Below the pieces are notes generated by a model that saw nothing but the letters and a program-made list of their open reading frames with translations, ran no database searches and was not told where the DNA came from. The position numbers were made by a program, and so were the translations under genes. This document shows positions 14,459 through 20,348 of a stretch of 20,348 nt of DNA, one piece after another. The DNA is from Treponema sp. (GTDB taxonomy: Bacteria > Spirochaetota > Spirochaetia > Treponematales > Breznakiellaceae), in assembly GCA_031255615.1 (NCBI GenBank), contig JAIRSD010000120.1:1-20348 (forward strand), read 5' to 3'. The stretch's first letter is position 1. The number at the start of each line of letters is the position of its first letter.

Positions 14459-15106
14459 GTGAAATTGATTTTTTTAGGCCCCCCCGGGGCGGGGAAGGGC
14501 ACCCTGGCCGCCAGGGCGGTGGAGATTCTTAAAGAAGTCCTGGGGGCGGCCCACCCCCATATCAGCACCGGGGCGATCTTCCGCTCCGCCATCGCGGAAC
14601 AAAGCCCCCTGGGCCTCAAGGTCAAGGCCATTCTGGATTCGGGAAGGCTGGTGGACGACGAGACCACTATCGAACTGGTACGGGAGCGGCTGGCCCGGGA
14701 GGACGCCCGGGGGGGCTACATTCTGGACGGCTTCCCCCGGACCATCCCCCAGGCGGAAGCCCTGGCCGGTTTTTCCCCGGTAGACCGGGCCCTGAACTTC
14801 GATATCCCCGACTCCGGCGTACTGGAACGGCTGGGGGGGCGGCGGGTCTGCCGCGGCTGCGGCCATAATTTCCATACCCTCTTTGACCGGCCGAAACAGG
14901 AGGGAATCTGCGATTACTGCGGCGGCGAAATCTACACCCGCGACGACGACAGGCCGGAGGCGGTGCAAAAGCGGCTTGAGGTGTACCGGGCCCAAACCGC
15001 CCCCCTCATCGATTTTTACCGGGGAAAGGGGATCCTGGTCGATGTGGACGCCAGCCCCCCGGTGGATCAGGTGGTGGAAAATTTTAAAAAGGCCCTGGGG
15101 CTTTAA
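14459..15106 (+). CDS. adk: Adenylate kinase, zinc-finger LID type
   Basis: The 215-aa product is of standard long adenylate kinase length. It catalyses ATP + AMP to 2 ADP in the cytosol. The P-loop is GPPGAGKGT (7-15), the AMP-site block HISTGAIFRSAI is at 34-45, GYILDGFPRTIPQAEAL at 86-102 carries the conserved DGFPRT, and the LID has four cysteines (C131, C134, C151, C154) as CxxC pairs that bind zinc, followed by TRDDD (160-164). The start is GTG 14459 after AAGGGGGAA, which gives the canonical KLIFLGPPGAGKG opening. An in-frame upstream ATG (14318) would add 47 unrelated residues and is rejected. The ZIP transporter gene begins 23 bases after its stop, so the two are probably co-transcribed. 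Confidence 0.96.
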   Translation: MKLIFLGPPGAGKGTLAARAVEILKEVLGAAHPHISTGAIFRSAIAEQSPLGLKVKAILDSGRLVDDETTIELVRERLAREDARGGYILDGFPRTIPQAEALAGFSPVDRALNFDIPDSGVLERLGGRRVCRGCGHNFHTLFDRPKQEGICDYCGGEIYTRDDDRPEAVQKRLEVYRAQTAPLIDFYRGKGILVDVDASPPVDQVVENFKKALGL

Positions 15107-15129
15107 CATTACGGGGGCCGGGATAAACT

Positions 15130-15945
15130 GTGAGCTGGTTCGTTAATCTCCCCGTGGTCGTCCAGGCCCTTTGCGCTACCCTTTTTACCTACGCCCTTAC
15201 GGCCCTGGGGGCGGCCACGGTCTTTTTCTTCAAAACCATCAACCGGCGGGTGCTGGACGGGATGCTGGGATTCTCCGGCGGAATCATGATCGCCGCCAGC
15301 TTTTTTTCCCTTTTGGCCCCGGCTATCGAAATGGCGGAGGCCGCCTGGGCCCTGGGAAAAGGGCTGCCCCCCTGGGCGGCGGCGGTCCTGGGCTTTATCC
15401 TGGGCGGACTTTTTCTCCGCCTCTCCGATTTCCTCCTTCCCCATCACCATGTGGGGGGCAAGGAAGACGAGGGGATCAAAACATCCTGGAGCCGCTCCTT
15501 GCTCCTGGTTTTGGCTATCACCCTCCACAATATTCCCGAAGGGTTGGCCGTGGGGGTCGGATTCGGGGCCGTGTCGGTTGATCCCGCCGCCAGTTTTGCC
15601 GGGGCCCTCTCGTTAGCCTTTGGCATAGGGCTTCAAAATTTTCCCGAAGGGGCCGCGGTCTCCATCCCCCTCCGCCGGGAAGGCCTCAGCCGCCGGAAAT
15701 GCTTCTGGATCGGCCAGGCCTCGGGGATCGTGGAACCCATCGCCGGCGTTCTGGGGGCCCTCCTTGTCCTCTCCCTGCGGCCCCTGCTTCCCTACGTCCT
15801 TTCCTTTGCCGCCGGGGCCATGATTTTCGTGGTCGCCGAGGAGCTTATCCCCGAAGCCTATCGCGAAGGGAACGATCACATTGCCACTACGGGTCTGATC
15901 CTGGGTTTTGCCGTTATGATGGCCCTGGATGTGGCTCTGGGCTGA
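15130..15945 (+). CDS. ZIP-family divalent metal transporter (ZupT/GufA-like)
   Basis: The 271-aa inner-membrane protein has about eight hydrophobic segments. Two paired metal-site motifs are visible in the middle helices: HNIPEG (133-138) and QNFPEG (169-174), the hallmark of ZIP transporters, with [18 protein letters not shown] typical of the ZupT/GufA branch. A short His-containing loop LPHHH (103-107) lies between helices 3 and 4. The last helices include [18 protein letters not shown] (226-243). It most likely imports zinc, possibly other divalent metals. The start is GTG 15130. A GC-rich hairpin with TTTT ends the transcript just after the stop. Confidence 0.93.
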   Translation: MSWFVNLPVVVQALCATLFTYALTALGAATVFFFKTINRRVLDGMLGFSGGIMIAASFFSLLAPAIEMAEAAWALGKGLPPWAAAVLGFILGGLFLRLSDFLLPHHHVGGKEDEGIKTSWSRSLLLVLAITLHNIPEGLAVGVGFGAVSVDPAASFAGALSLAFGIGLQNFPEGAAVSIPLRREGLSRRKCFWIGQASGIVEPIAGVLGALLVLSLRPLLPYVLSFAAGAMIFVVAEELIPEAYREGNDHIATTGLILGFAVMMALDVALG

Positions 15946-15953
15946 ACCGGCTC

Positions 15954-15974
15954 CCGCCGGGCCCGGCGGTTTTA
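15954..15974 (+). terminator. Intrinsic terminator after the ZIP transporter gene
   Basis: CCGCCGGG (15954-15961) and CCCGGCGG (15962-15969) form a perfect palindrome followed by TTTTA. It lies in the 44-base gap between the convergent ZIP and dihydrouridine synthase genes. Confidence 0.6.
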
Positions 15975-15989
15975 GGGACCCCCTTCCGT

Positions 15990-16988
15990 TCACCGTTTTT
16001 CTTCCGGGTGGGAGGCGAAGTAGCTCCGCCAGGCCTCCTCGATGCCGGCGAGGCTCTGCTCCCGGTTAAGCAGGTTTTTTACATAGGTCCCCCAGGTCAG
16101 GTTGCCGCAGAAGTAGTTGAAGAAACGCCGGGCCCGGCTGAGATGGAACTCCGGGGGCTGGTGCCGGGCCAAGAGCTCCAGGAACCGGAGCCCCCCCTCC
16201 TCCAGATCGACGGGGCCCCCCGTTTCAGCGCCGGCAAGGAACAGCCGGGCCTCCGCGAATATCCAGGGCCGCCGGACCGCCCCCCGGCCTACCATGGCCC
16301 TGCCTTCCCGGGAGCGGGCGGCAAGCCCCGCCCCGGAGACAATATCCCCGTTTCCCGTCACGGGAATCCCTAACTCCTCCCGCAGCCGTTCCACATAGTC
16401 CCAGCGGGCCGGACGCTTAAACTTTTCCCCCGCCAGGCGGGGGTGCAGGGTGATAAGCTGGACCCCTTCCCCCTCCAGGGCCCGGCAAAAACGGACCAGA
16501 TACGCAAGCATCCCCTCATCCGCCCCGGGGGCCCCCGATTCCGGCGGCGCCGGGCAGCGCAGTTTGACGCTGAGCCGCTTCCTTTTGACCGCGGAGCGCA
16601 CCCGGCCGATCATGTCCCTTGCCTTGTCTATATCCCTTGTCCAGGCCACCCCCGCGCCGATTCGGCGGATCGCCGGGGCGGCGCAGCCCATGTTGATGTC
16701 GATACCCAGACAGTCCAGCCCGTCCAGCAGGGCCGCCGCCCGTTCAAGCTGCCCGGGATCGGCCCCTACAAGCTGGTATACCGTCTGTGCAGGACAGGGT
16801 TCGGCGTCGAGGTACCACTTTTCAAAGGGGCCGCCCCCCAGGAGGGCGGCGGCGCTCAGCATCTCCGTAAAGAATTCGGTCCGGGGCCCGGCGGGGGAAG
16901 CCGGGTCCCGGTCATATTCCAGGATAAGTTCCCTGAGGGCCCGATGGCTTATTTCGGCCATGGGGGCCAGGGAAAAGAGGGCGTCCAT
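15990..16988 (-). CDS. dus: tRNA-dihydrouridine synthase (Dus family)
   Basis: The 332-aa product is an FMN-dependent TIM-barrel enzyme that reduces uridines to dihydrouridine in tRNA using NADPH. It opens LFSLAPMAEISHRALREL, which forms the FMN site, and has TEFFTEML (37-44), the catalytic region DINMGC with C102, VKLRC (141-145) with the FMN-contacting K142, TLHPRLAGEKF (180-190) with H182, and the phosphate-binding GNGDI (212-216). The residues after the catalytic Cys are GCAAP instead of the usual GCPxxK, and the H182 block departs from the common HGRTRxQ, so this is an outlying subfamily. The C-terminal helical domain (about 255-332) is present. It is a single gene, convergent with the ZIP gene; its start lies next to a repeat-containing gap. 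Confidence 0.9.
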   Translation of the reverse strand: MDALFSLAPMAEISHRALRELILEYDRDPASPAGPRTEFFTEMLSAAALLGGGPFEKWYLDAEPCPAQTVYQLVGADPGQLERAAALLDGLDCLGIDINMGCAAPAIRRIGAGVAWTRDIDKARDMIGRVRSAVKRKRLSVKLRCPAPPESGAPGADEGMLAYLVRFCRALEGEGVQLITLHPRLAGEKFKRPARWDYVERLREELGIPVTGNGDIVSGAGLAARSREGRAMVGRGAVRRPWIFAEARLFLAGAETGGPVDLEEGGLRFLELLARHQPPEFHLSRARRFFNYFCGNLTWGTYVKNLLNREQSLAGIEEAWRSYFASHPEEKR

Positions 16989-17105
16989 GGGAGGAATCTA
17001 TGCCCAATGAAAGAAAAAATGAAGGCGCGGGGAGCGGCCCCTGGCCGTCCCGCATTGGGGACGCCCTTCCCTCCCTGCTGCCCAAAAGGGCGGGGCACAG
17101 CGAGG

Positions 17106-17222
17106 GCGAAAGCCGTGTCCACGGCTTTCGCGAGCGCGCAAGGGATAGGAGCGGAATAAAAACCCGCAGGGTTTTTGTTAGAGCGGATAGCCCGGTCCCC
17201 GCCGCAGGCGGGGATGCGCCCA
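17106..17222 (-). repeat. Family 2 structured mosaic repeat, copy 2d
   Basis: Read on the minus strand: TTGGGCGCAT (to 17215), hairpin CCCCGCC/GGCGGGG, CCGGGCTATCCGCTCTAAC, the AAAAACCC/GGGTTTTT hairpin (17158-17165 with 17169-17176), TTCCGCTCCTATCCCTTGCGCG, then a 12-bp hairpin (17106-17117 with 17120-17131). It fills most of the 346-base gap between dus and the receiver-protein gene. Confidence 0.85.
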
Positions 17223-17283
17223 ACCTGCCTTCGATACGCGGCATATTCCAAACCGGGAATTGCTGTTGCCGCTCGCCGCTTAC

Positions 17284-17317
17284 TTGACGAATCACGGTCT
17301 TTCACATACAGTATACT
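17284..17317 (+). promoter_or_regulatory. Weak candidate promoter for the receiver protein
   Basis: TTGACG (17284-17289) is a good -35. Possible -10 boxes are CATACA (17305-17310, spacer 15) and TATACT (17312-17317, spacer 22); neither spacing is ideal. The GAGGAG binding site starts at 17321. Confidence 0.3.
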
Positions 17318-17334
17318 AAAGAGGAGTGTACCGC

Positions 17335-17772
17335 ATGACAGCGAAGGATAATATTCCTAACCTCAATGAAAAACCCCCGGAGGGGATTAAGCCGGATGGC
17401 AATCCGTATCGGGTGTTAATAGTCGATGATTCCATGTTTATCGCGAAACAGCTTGGTCAAATTTTCAGTTCCGAGGGGTTTGAGGTCGCGGCTACCGCCG
17501 GCGACGGGGCCCAGGGGGTGGAAAAGTATAAGGAGTTGCATCCCAATGTTGACCTGGTGACCATGGATATAACTATGCCGGTGATGGATGGGGTTTCCGC
17601 CCTGGAGAAGATTCTGGAATTCGACAAGGGCGCCAGTGTCGTCATGGTGAGCGCCCTGGGAAAGGAAGATGTGGTCAAAAAGTCCCTGCTGATGGGGGCA
17701 AAAAGCTACATTGTGAAGCCGCTGGATCGGAAGAAGGTCCTTGAGAGGGTTGTATCGATTCTTAAGCGGTAA
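17335..17772 (+). CDS. CheY-like single-domain response regulator
   Basis: The 145-aa protein is a receiver domain preceded by a ~24-residue Pro/Gly-rich lead. Visible phosphorylation residues are the acidic pair D31-D32 (VLIVDDS), the phospho-acceptor D78 (VTMDITMPVMDG), S106 (MVSALGK) and K128 (IVKPLD). No output domain follows, so it acts by protein-protein contact, like CheY. The partner kinase is not in the window, so a role in chemotaxis, motility or another phosphorelay cannot be chosen. The ATG 17335 lies 8 bases after GAGGAG (17321-17326). The in-frame GTG at 17326 overlaps this binding site and is rejected. The gene ends 77 bases before nagA, which appears to have its own promoter. 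Confidence 0.93.
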   Translation: MTAKDNIPNLNEKPPEGIKPDGNPYRVLIVDDSMFIAKQLGQIFSSEGFEVAATAGDGAQGVEKYKELHPNVDLVTMDITMPVMDGVSALEKILEFDKGASVVMVSALGKEDVVKKSLLMGAKSYIVKPLDRKKVLERVVSILKR

Positions 17773-17812
17773 CAAGGCCCCCTGGGTTTCCTGGGGTCCG
17801 GGATTTAAAAAA

Positions 17813-17843
17813 TTTACACTTTTTGTCTTTTCCTTCGTATAAT
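17813..17843 (+). promoter_or_regulatory. Promoter of nagA
   Basis: -35 TTTACA (17813-17818), a 19-base spacer and a perfect -10 TATAAT (17838-17843). The ATG of nagA starts 6 bases after the -10, at the expected transcription start. Confidence 0.6.
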
Positions 17844-17849
17844 CAGGAT

Positions 17850-19079
17850 ATGTCTTTTGTATGTCTTCATAACGGCACCGTGATGACCGGTTATACCTTG
17901 ATGGAGCACTGCGCGGTCCTTGTCGAGGATGACCGGATTGCCGACGTGTTTTCTGAAAGGCGTTTCGAACAAAAGCGCTATCCTCCCGGCACGGAGATTA
18001 TCGACGTGGGGGGAAACTTTATTGTTCCGGGCTTTATTGATACCCATATCCACGGTTTTGGGGGCTTCGGCACCGACAACGCCTCCGGCCCGGAGGGGAC
18101 CGCCTCGGTGCTGCAGATGTCCCGGCATCTGGTGCAGTACGGGGTTACCGCCTTCAATCCCACTATCTACCCCTCGGAGCCGGAGGAAATGCTCAAGGCC
18201 GTGTCGGCGGTAACCAATGCGGTCGGCAGGGAGGAGGGGGCCCGGATCATGGGCCTCCACCTGGAGGGGCCCTTCCTTTCCCCGGATAAACGGGGGATCA
18301 TGAGGCCGGAGTCCCTCCGTTCCGTGGATATTCCCCTTATGGAAAAGCTCTGGGAGGCCGCGGAGGGGCGGATCGTGAACATGACCGTGGCCCCGGAGAT
18401 GAAGGGTATGCGGGAGCTGGCCCTTTTCTGTCTGAAAAAGGGGATCGTCCTTCAGGCGGGCCATACGGACGCGAAATACGAAAACATGGTGGAGGGGATG
18501 CAGGTTGGCATACTGCACGCCACCCATCTTTTCAACGCCATGAGCCGGATGGATCACCGGAATCCCAACGCGGTGGGGGCGGTGCTTATCCATCCTGAAA
18601 TGTCCTGCGAGATTATCGCCGACGGGTTCCATGTGCATCCCGATCTGTTGAAGCTGCTGCTCCGGGATAAGCCGGTGGAGAAAATCGTCCTGATAACCGA
18701 CGCATTGAAGCCGGCGGGGCAGGAGTCCGGCCCCCTTTTGGCCAACGGGGAGGAGGTGGATTTTGTTGACGGGATCTTCCGCCGCAAGACCGACGGGGTG
18801 ATCGCCGGTTCCGCCCTGACCATGATCCGGGGGGTGGCGAATCTGGTGAAATTTGGGTACAGCCTGGAAGAGGCTATCAAAACCGCCAGCGCCAACCCCG
18901 CCCAGGTGATGCGCTATTCCCGGAAGGGGGCTATTATTCCCGGCTACGACGCGGATTTGGCGGTTATCGACTCGGATTTTCGGATTCTGGCGGTTCTCTG
19001 CGGGGGTCTTATCAAAAAACGGGTTCCCCCCGGATCGGCGGGGAGCCGGGGGGATGCCGCCCCGGCGGGCGGTTCTTAG
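17850..19079 (+). CDS. nagA: N-acetylglucosamine-6-phosphate deacetylase
   Basis: The 409-aa enzyme of the amidohydrolase superfamily converts GlcNAc-6-P to glucosamine-6-P plus acetate in the cytosol, feeding NagB. Motifs present are DTHIHG (64-69) with H66 and H68, the metal Glu in HLEGPFLS (E139), AGHTDA with H205, HATHLFNAM with H226, ADGFHVHPD (258-266) and the catalytic D284 in LITDAL. The usual C-terminal SANPAxxM block and PGYDADLAVID are present. The last ~19 residues (RVPPGSAGSRGDAAPAGGS) are low-complexity and go beyond the normal end of the enzyme. The TAG stop lies inside the first repeat unit of the array that follows. No Shine-Dalgarno is at a workable distance, and the -10 box is 6 bases before the ATG, so a leaderless message is likely. 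Its natural partner nagB lies beyond the array. Confidence 0.95.
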   Translation: MSFVCLHNGTVMTGYTLMEHCAVLVEDDRIADVFSERRFEQKRYPPGTEIIDVGGNFIVPGFIDTHIHGFGGFGTDNASGPEGTASVLQMSRHLVQYGVTAFNPTIYPSEPEEMLKAVSAVTNAVGREEGARIMGLHLEGPFLSPDKRGIMRPESLRSVDIPLMEKLWEAAEGRIVNMTVAPEMKGMRELALFCLKKGIVLQAGHTDAKYENMVEGMQVGILHATHLFNAMSRMDHRNPNAVGAVLIHPEMSCEIIADGFHVHPDLLKLLLRDKPVEKIVLITDALKPAGQESGPLLANGEEVDFVDGIFRRKTDGVIAGSALTMIRGVANLVKFGYSLEEAIKTASANPAQVMRYSRKGAIIPGYDADLAVIDSDFRILAVLCGGLIKKRVPPGSAGSRGDAAPAGGS

Positions 19080-19281
19080 CCTGGTCCGCGGCGGGCGGAG
19101 TTCCGGCGGAGCGCGGCATTGTGGAAGAAATTTACCACGAAGGCGGGGAAGGCGCAGGAAGGGCGGGGATTGAAGGCGTTTTTTCGTTCCTTCGTGTTCC
19201 TTGGTGTCCCTTCGTGGTTAACATTTCTGTTCCCGGTTCCTTCGCTTATCCGGTGATGTATAATCAAGGTACGAGAGGCTG
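19075..19281 (+). repeat. Array unit A (GGTCCGCGG head)
   Basis: It starts at the nagA stop codon (TAG at 19077-19079 within CTTAGCC). It lacks the internal GGCGAG hairpin and has CCTTGGTGTCCCTTCGTGG instead. TATAAT is at 19259-19264. Confidence 0.85.
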
Positions 19282-19492
19282 CTTAGCCTGGTCCGCGGCG
19301 GGCGGAGTTCCGGCGGAGTGCGGCATTGTGGAAGAAATTTACCACGAAGGCGAGGAAGGCGCATGAAGGGCGGGGATTGAAGGTGCTTTTTCATTCCTTC
19401 GTGTTCCTTGGTGTCCCTTCGTGGTTAACATTCCTGTTCCCGGTTTCTTCGCTTATCCGGTGATGTAGTATAATCAAGGTACGAGTAGGCTG
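19282..19492 (+). repeat. Array unit B (GGTCCGCGG head)
   Basis: Like A, without the internal hairpin. Its terminal box has an extra AG before TATAAT (19469-19474). Confidence 0.85.
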
Positions 19493-19690
19493 CTTAGCCT
19501 AAAAGACCGGATATGTGGATGGAAGAAATTTACCACGAAGGCGAGGAAGGTGGGGATTGGGGGTGCTTTTTTGTTCCTTCGTGTTCCTGGCGGGCCGTGG
19601 TTCGCCTTTGTGCCCCTTCGTGGTTAACATTCTTATTCCCGGTTCCTTCGCTTATCCGGTGGTGTAGTATAATCAAGGTACGAGAGGCTG
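19493..19690 (+). repeat. Array unit C (ACCGGATATG head)
   Basis: The head switches to AAAAGACCGGATATGTGG. A short deletion removes GCGCAGGAAGGGC. The internal hairpin is GGCGGGCC (19589-19596) with GGTTCGCC (19599-19606). TATAAT is at 19668-19673. Confidence 0.85.
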
Positions 19691-19918
19691 CTTAGCCTGG
19701 TCCGCGGCGGGCGGAGTTCCGGCGGAGTGCGGCATGGTGGAAGAAATTTACCACGAAGGCGGGGAAGGCGTAGGAAGGGCGGGGATTGGAGGCGTTTTTC
19801 GTTCCTTCGTGTTCCCGGCGAGCCGTGGTTCGCCTTTGTGCGCCCTCGTGGTTAACATTCATGTTCCCGGTTCCTTCGCTTATCCGGTGGTGTAGTATAA
19901 TCAAGGTCCGAGAGGCTG
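19691..19918 (+). repeat. Array unit D (GGTCCGCGG head)
   Basis: This is the longest unit. The internal hairpin GGCGAGCC (19817-19824) pairs with GGTTCGCC (19827-19834). TATAAT is at 19896-19901. Confidence 0.85.
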
Positions 19919-20120
19919 CTTAGCCTAAAAGACCGGATATGTGGACGGAAGAAATTTACCACGAAGGCGGGGAAAGGCGCAGGAAGGGCGGGGATTGGGG
20001 GTGCTTTTTCAGTCCTTCGTGTTCCCGGCGAGCCGTGGTTCGCCTTTGTGCCCCTTCGTGGTTAACATTCTTATTCCCGGTTCCTTCGCTTATCCGGTGG
20101 TGTATAATCAAGGTACGAGA
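19919..20120 (+). repeat. Array unit E (ACCGGATATG head)
   Basis: The outer stem ACCGGATA (19932-19939) pairs with TATCCGGT (20091-20098), the middle stem ACCACGAAGG (19958-19967) with CCTTCGTGGT (20053-20062), and the inner hairpin is at 20027-20034 with 20037-20044. TATAAT is at 20103-20108. It abuts the family 3 palindrome directly. Confidence 0.85.
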
Positions 20121-20208
20121 GTTGTTCAGAAACTGAAGTTTCTGAACAACAACCGCTTGAAAACGAAGCGCAGGGCTTGTTCATAACCAACCGGGTTATT
20201 GAATAAGT
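20121..20208. repeat. Family 3 compound palindrome, second copy
   Basis: GTTGTTCAGAAACT pairs with AGTTTCTGAACAAC (20121-20150), identical to 8013-8042 and followed by the same ACAACCGCTT. Then CTTGTTCATAACC (20176-20188) faces GGTTATTGAATAAG (20194-20207), the same module as 8103-8137 with one deletion and one substitution that leaves a G-T pair. Confidence 0.85.
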
Positions 20209-20293
20209 CCGCTCTACTATTTTTTTATGCTGGGAAGTATCGCGCCCTGTGGGGGTGTGTTGAATTTTTCCGCTGACGCGGGCCGGAGGGATT

Positions 20294-20348
20294 ATGCGTT
20301 TGCTTATTTTTAAGGATTATGGGGAGCTTAGTTTTTTTGGGGCCGAAT
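20294..20348 (+). CDS. nagB: Glucosamine-6-phosphate deaminase, N-terminus (runs off the right edge)
   Basis: Eighteen codons are visible: MRLLIFKDYGELSFFGAE. NagB proteins open with a MRLIIxxDYxxxSxxAA pattern, which this matches. NagB converts glucosamine-6-P to fructose-6-P plus ammonia, the step after NagA. GGAGGG (20285-20290) gives a good binding site 3 bases before the ATG. The proximity of nagA in the same orientation supports the call. Catalytic residues lie outside the window. Confidence 0.72.
   Translation, partial: MRLLIFKDYGELSFFGAE

Larger units (their letters stand above)
19075..20120 (+). repeat. Head-to-tail array of five family 1 units
   Basis: Five ~200-base units (A 19075, B 19282, C 19493, D 19691, E 19919; lengths about 207, 211, 198, 228 and 202) all read CTTAGCCT - head - GAAGAAATTTACCACGAAGG - spacer - CCTTCGTGTTCC - CCTTCGTGGTTAACATTC - CCCGGTTCCTTCGCTTATCCGGTG - TATAAT - CAAGG. 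They are close but not identical copies. ACCACGAAGG pairs with CCTTCGTGGT in each, making every unit a large stem-loop. Small open frames that cross the array are translations of the repeat and are not accepted as genes. No other gene lies in this 1.2-kb nagA-nagB gap. Confidence 0.95.

Noticed and set aside
17773..17812. Possible terminator between the receiver-protein gene and nagA (CCCC...GGGG)
   Set aside because: The stem is weak and interrupted, and the following tract is mixed A/T rather than a T run.
19075..20120. Possible CRISPR array
   Set aside because: Units are ~200 bases with imperfect identity over the whole length, not short identical repeats with unique spacers, and no cas gene is nearby.
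19076..20186. Several 60-81 aa open frames with similar sequences (EEIYHEGGEGA..., SFAYPV...) in the array, on both strands
   Set aside because: They are translations of the DNA repeat; similarity among them follows from repeat identity, frames shift between units, and no consistent start or binding site is present.
20199..20228. Possible nagB promoter (TTGAAT followed by a T-rich stretch)
   Set aside because: No acceptable -10 lies at proper spacing; the T-rich stretch does not match the consensus.

Overview
The window is GC-rich bacterial DNA. The protein content and intergenic style fit a spirochaete of the Treponema / Breznakiellaceae type, perhaps a gut treponeme. That is an inference from protein resemblance and repeat-rich intergenic regions; there is no rRNA or other taxonomic marker here.

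Layout, left to right: (1) 1-67, the 5' end of an IS630-like transposase running off the left edge, then about 700 bp with a solitary copy of a ~200-bp structured repeat. (2) tRNA-Gly(GCC) on the minus strand with a good promoter, then a YgjP/DUF45-type zinc metallopeptidase. (3) A 525-bp hairpin-packed region bounded by inverted repeats (1839-2363). (4) An nfnA-nfnB pair for flavin-based electron bifurcation (TTG start for nfnA), followed closely by a secreted TPR protein. (5) hflK-hflC, with the two frames overlapping by one base. (6) About 600 bp of palindromic mosaic elements. (7) A 524-aa membrane protein whose N-terminal half looks like a degraded Ser/Thr kinase. Its stop codon overlaps that of a convergent flavodoxin-fold oxidoreductase, which lies downstream of a two-gene heterodimeric ABC exporter. 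(8) adk and a ZIP-family metal transporter, convergent with a dihydrouridine synthase. (9) A CheY-like receiver protein, nagA (probably leaderless) and, after a 1.05-kb head-to-tail array of five structured repeat units, the first codons of nagB at the right edge.

The protein-coding genes are mostly ordinary housekeeping or transport genes. What stands out is the intergenic DNA. At least three families of structured repeats recur. Family 1 units (~200 bp) are nested inverted repeats ending in a TATAAT-like box, present as one solo and five tandem copies. Family 2 elements have constant sequence blocks (GGGCGCAT, GGGCTATCC, CCTATCCCTTGCGCG) separated by hairpins whose stem sequences change completely between copies while the pairing is kept. 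Several of these hairpins share a six-base loop, [A/C]TCC[C/G]T, closed by GGC/GCC. Family 3 is a set of near-perfect palindromes found next to family 2 at 8013-8137 and next to family 1 at 20121-20208. This looks like a structure-conserving, sequence-shuffling repeat system, and it is the best candidate here for something undescribed.

The repeats affect annotation. Open frames run from them into nfnA and into the pseudokinase gene, giving false N-terminal extensions, and the first array unit overlaps the nagA stop codon.
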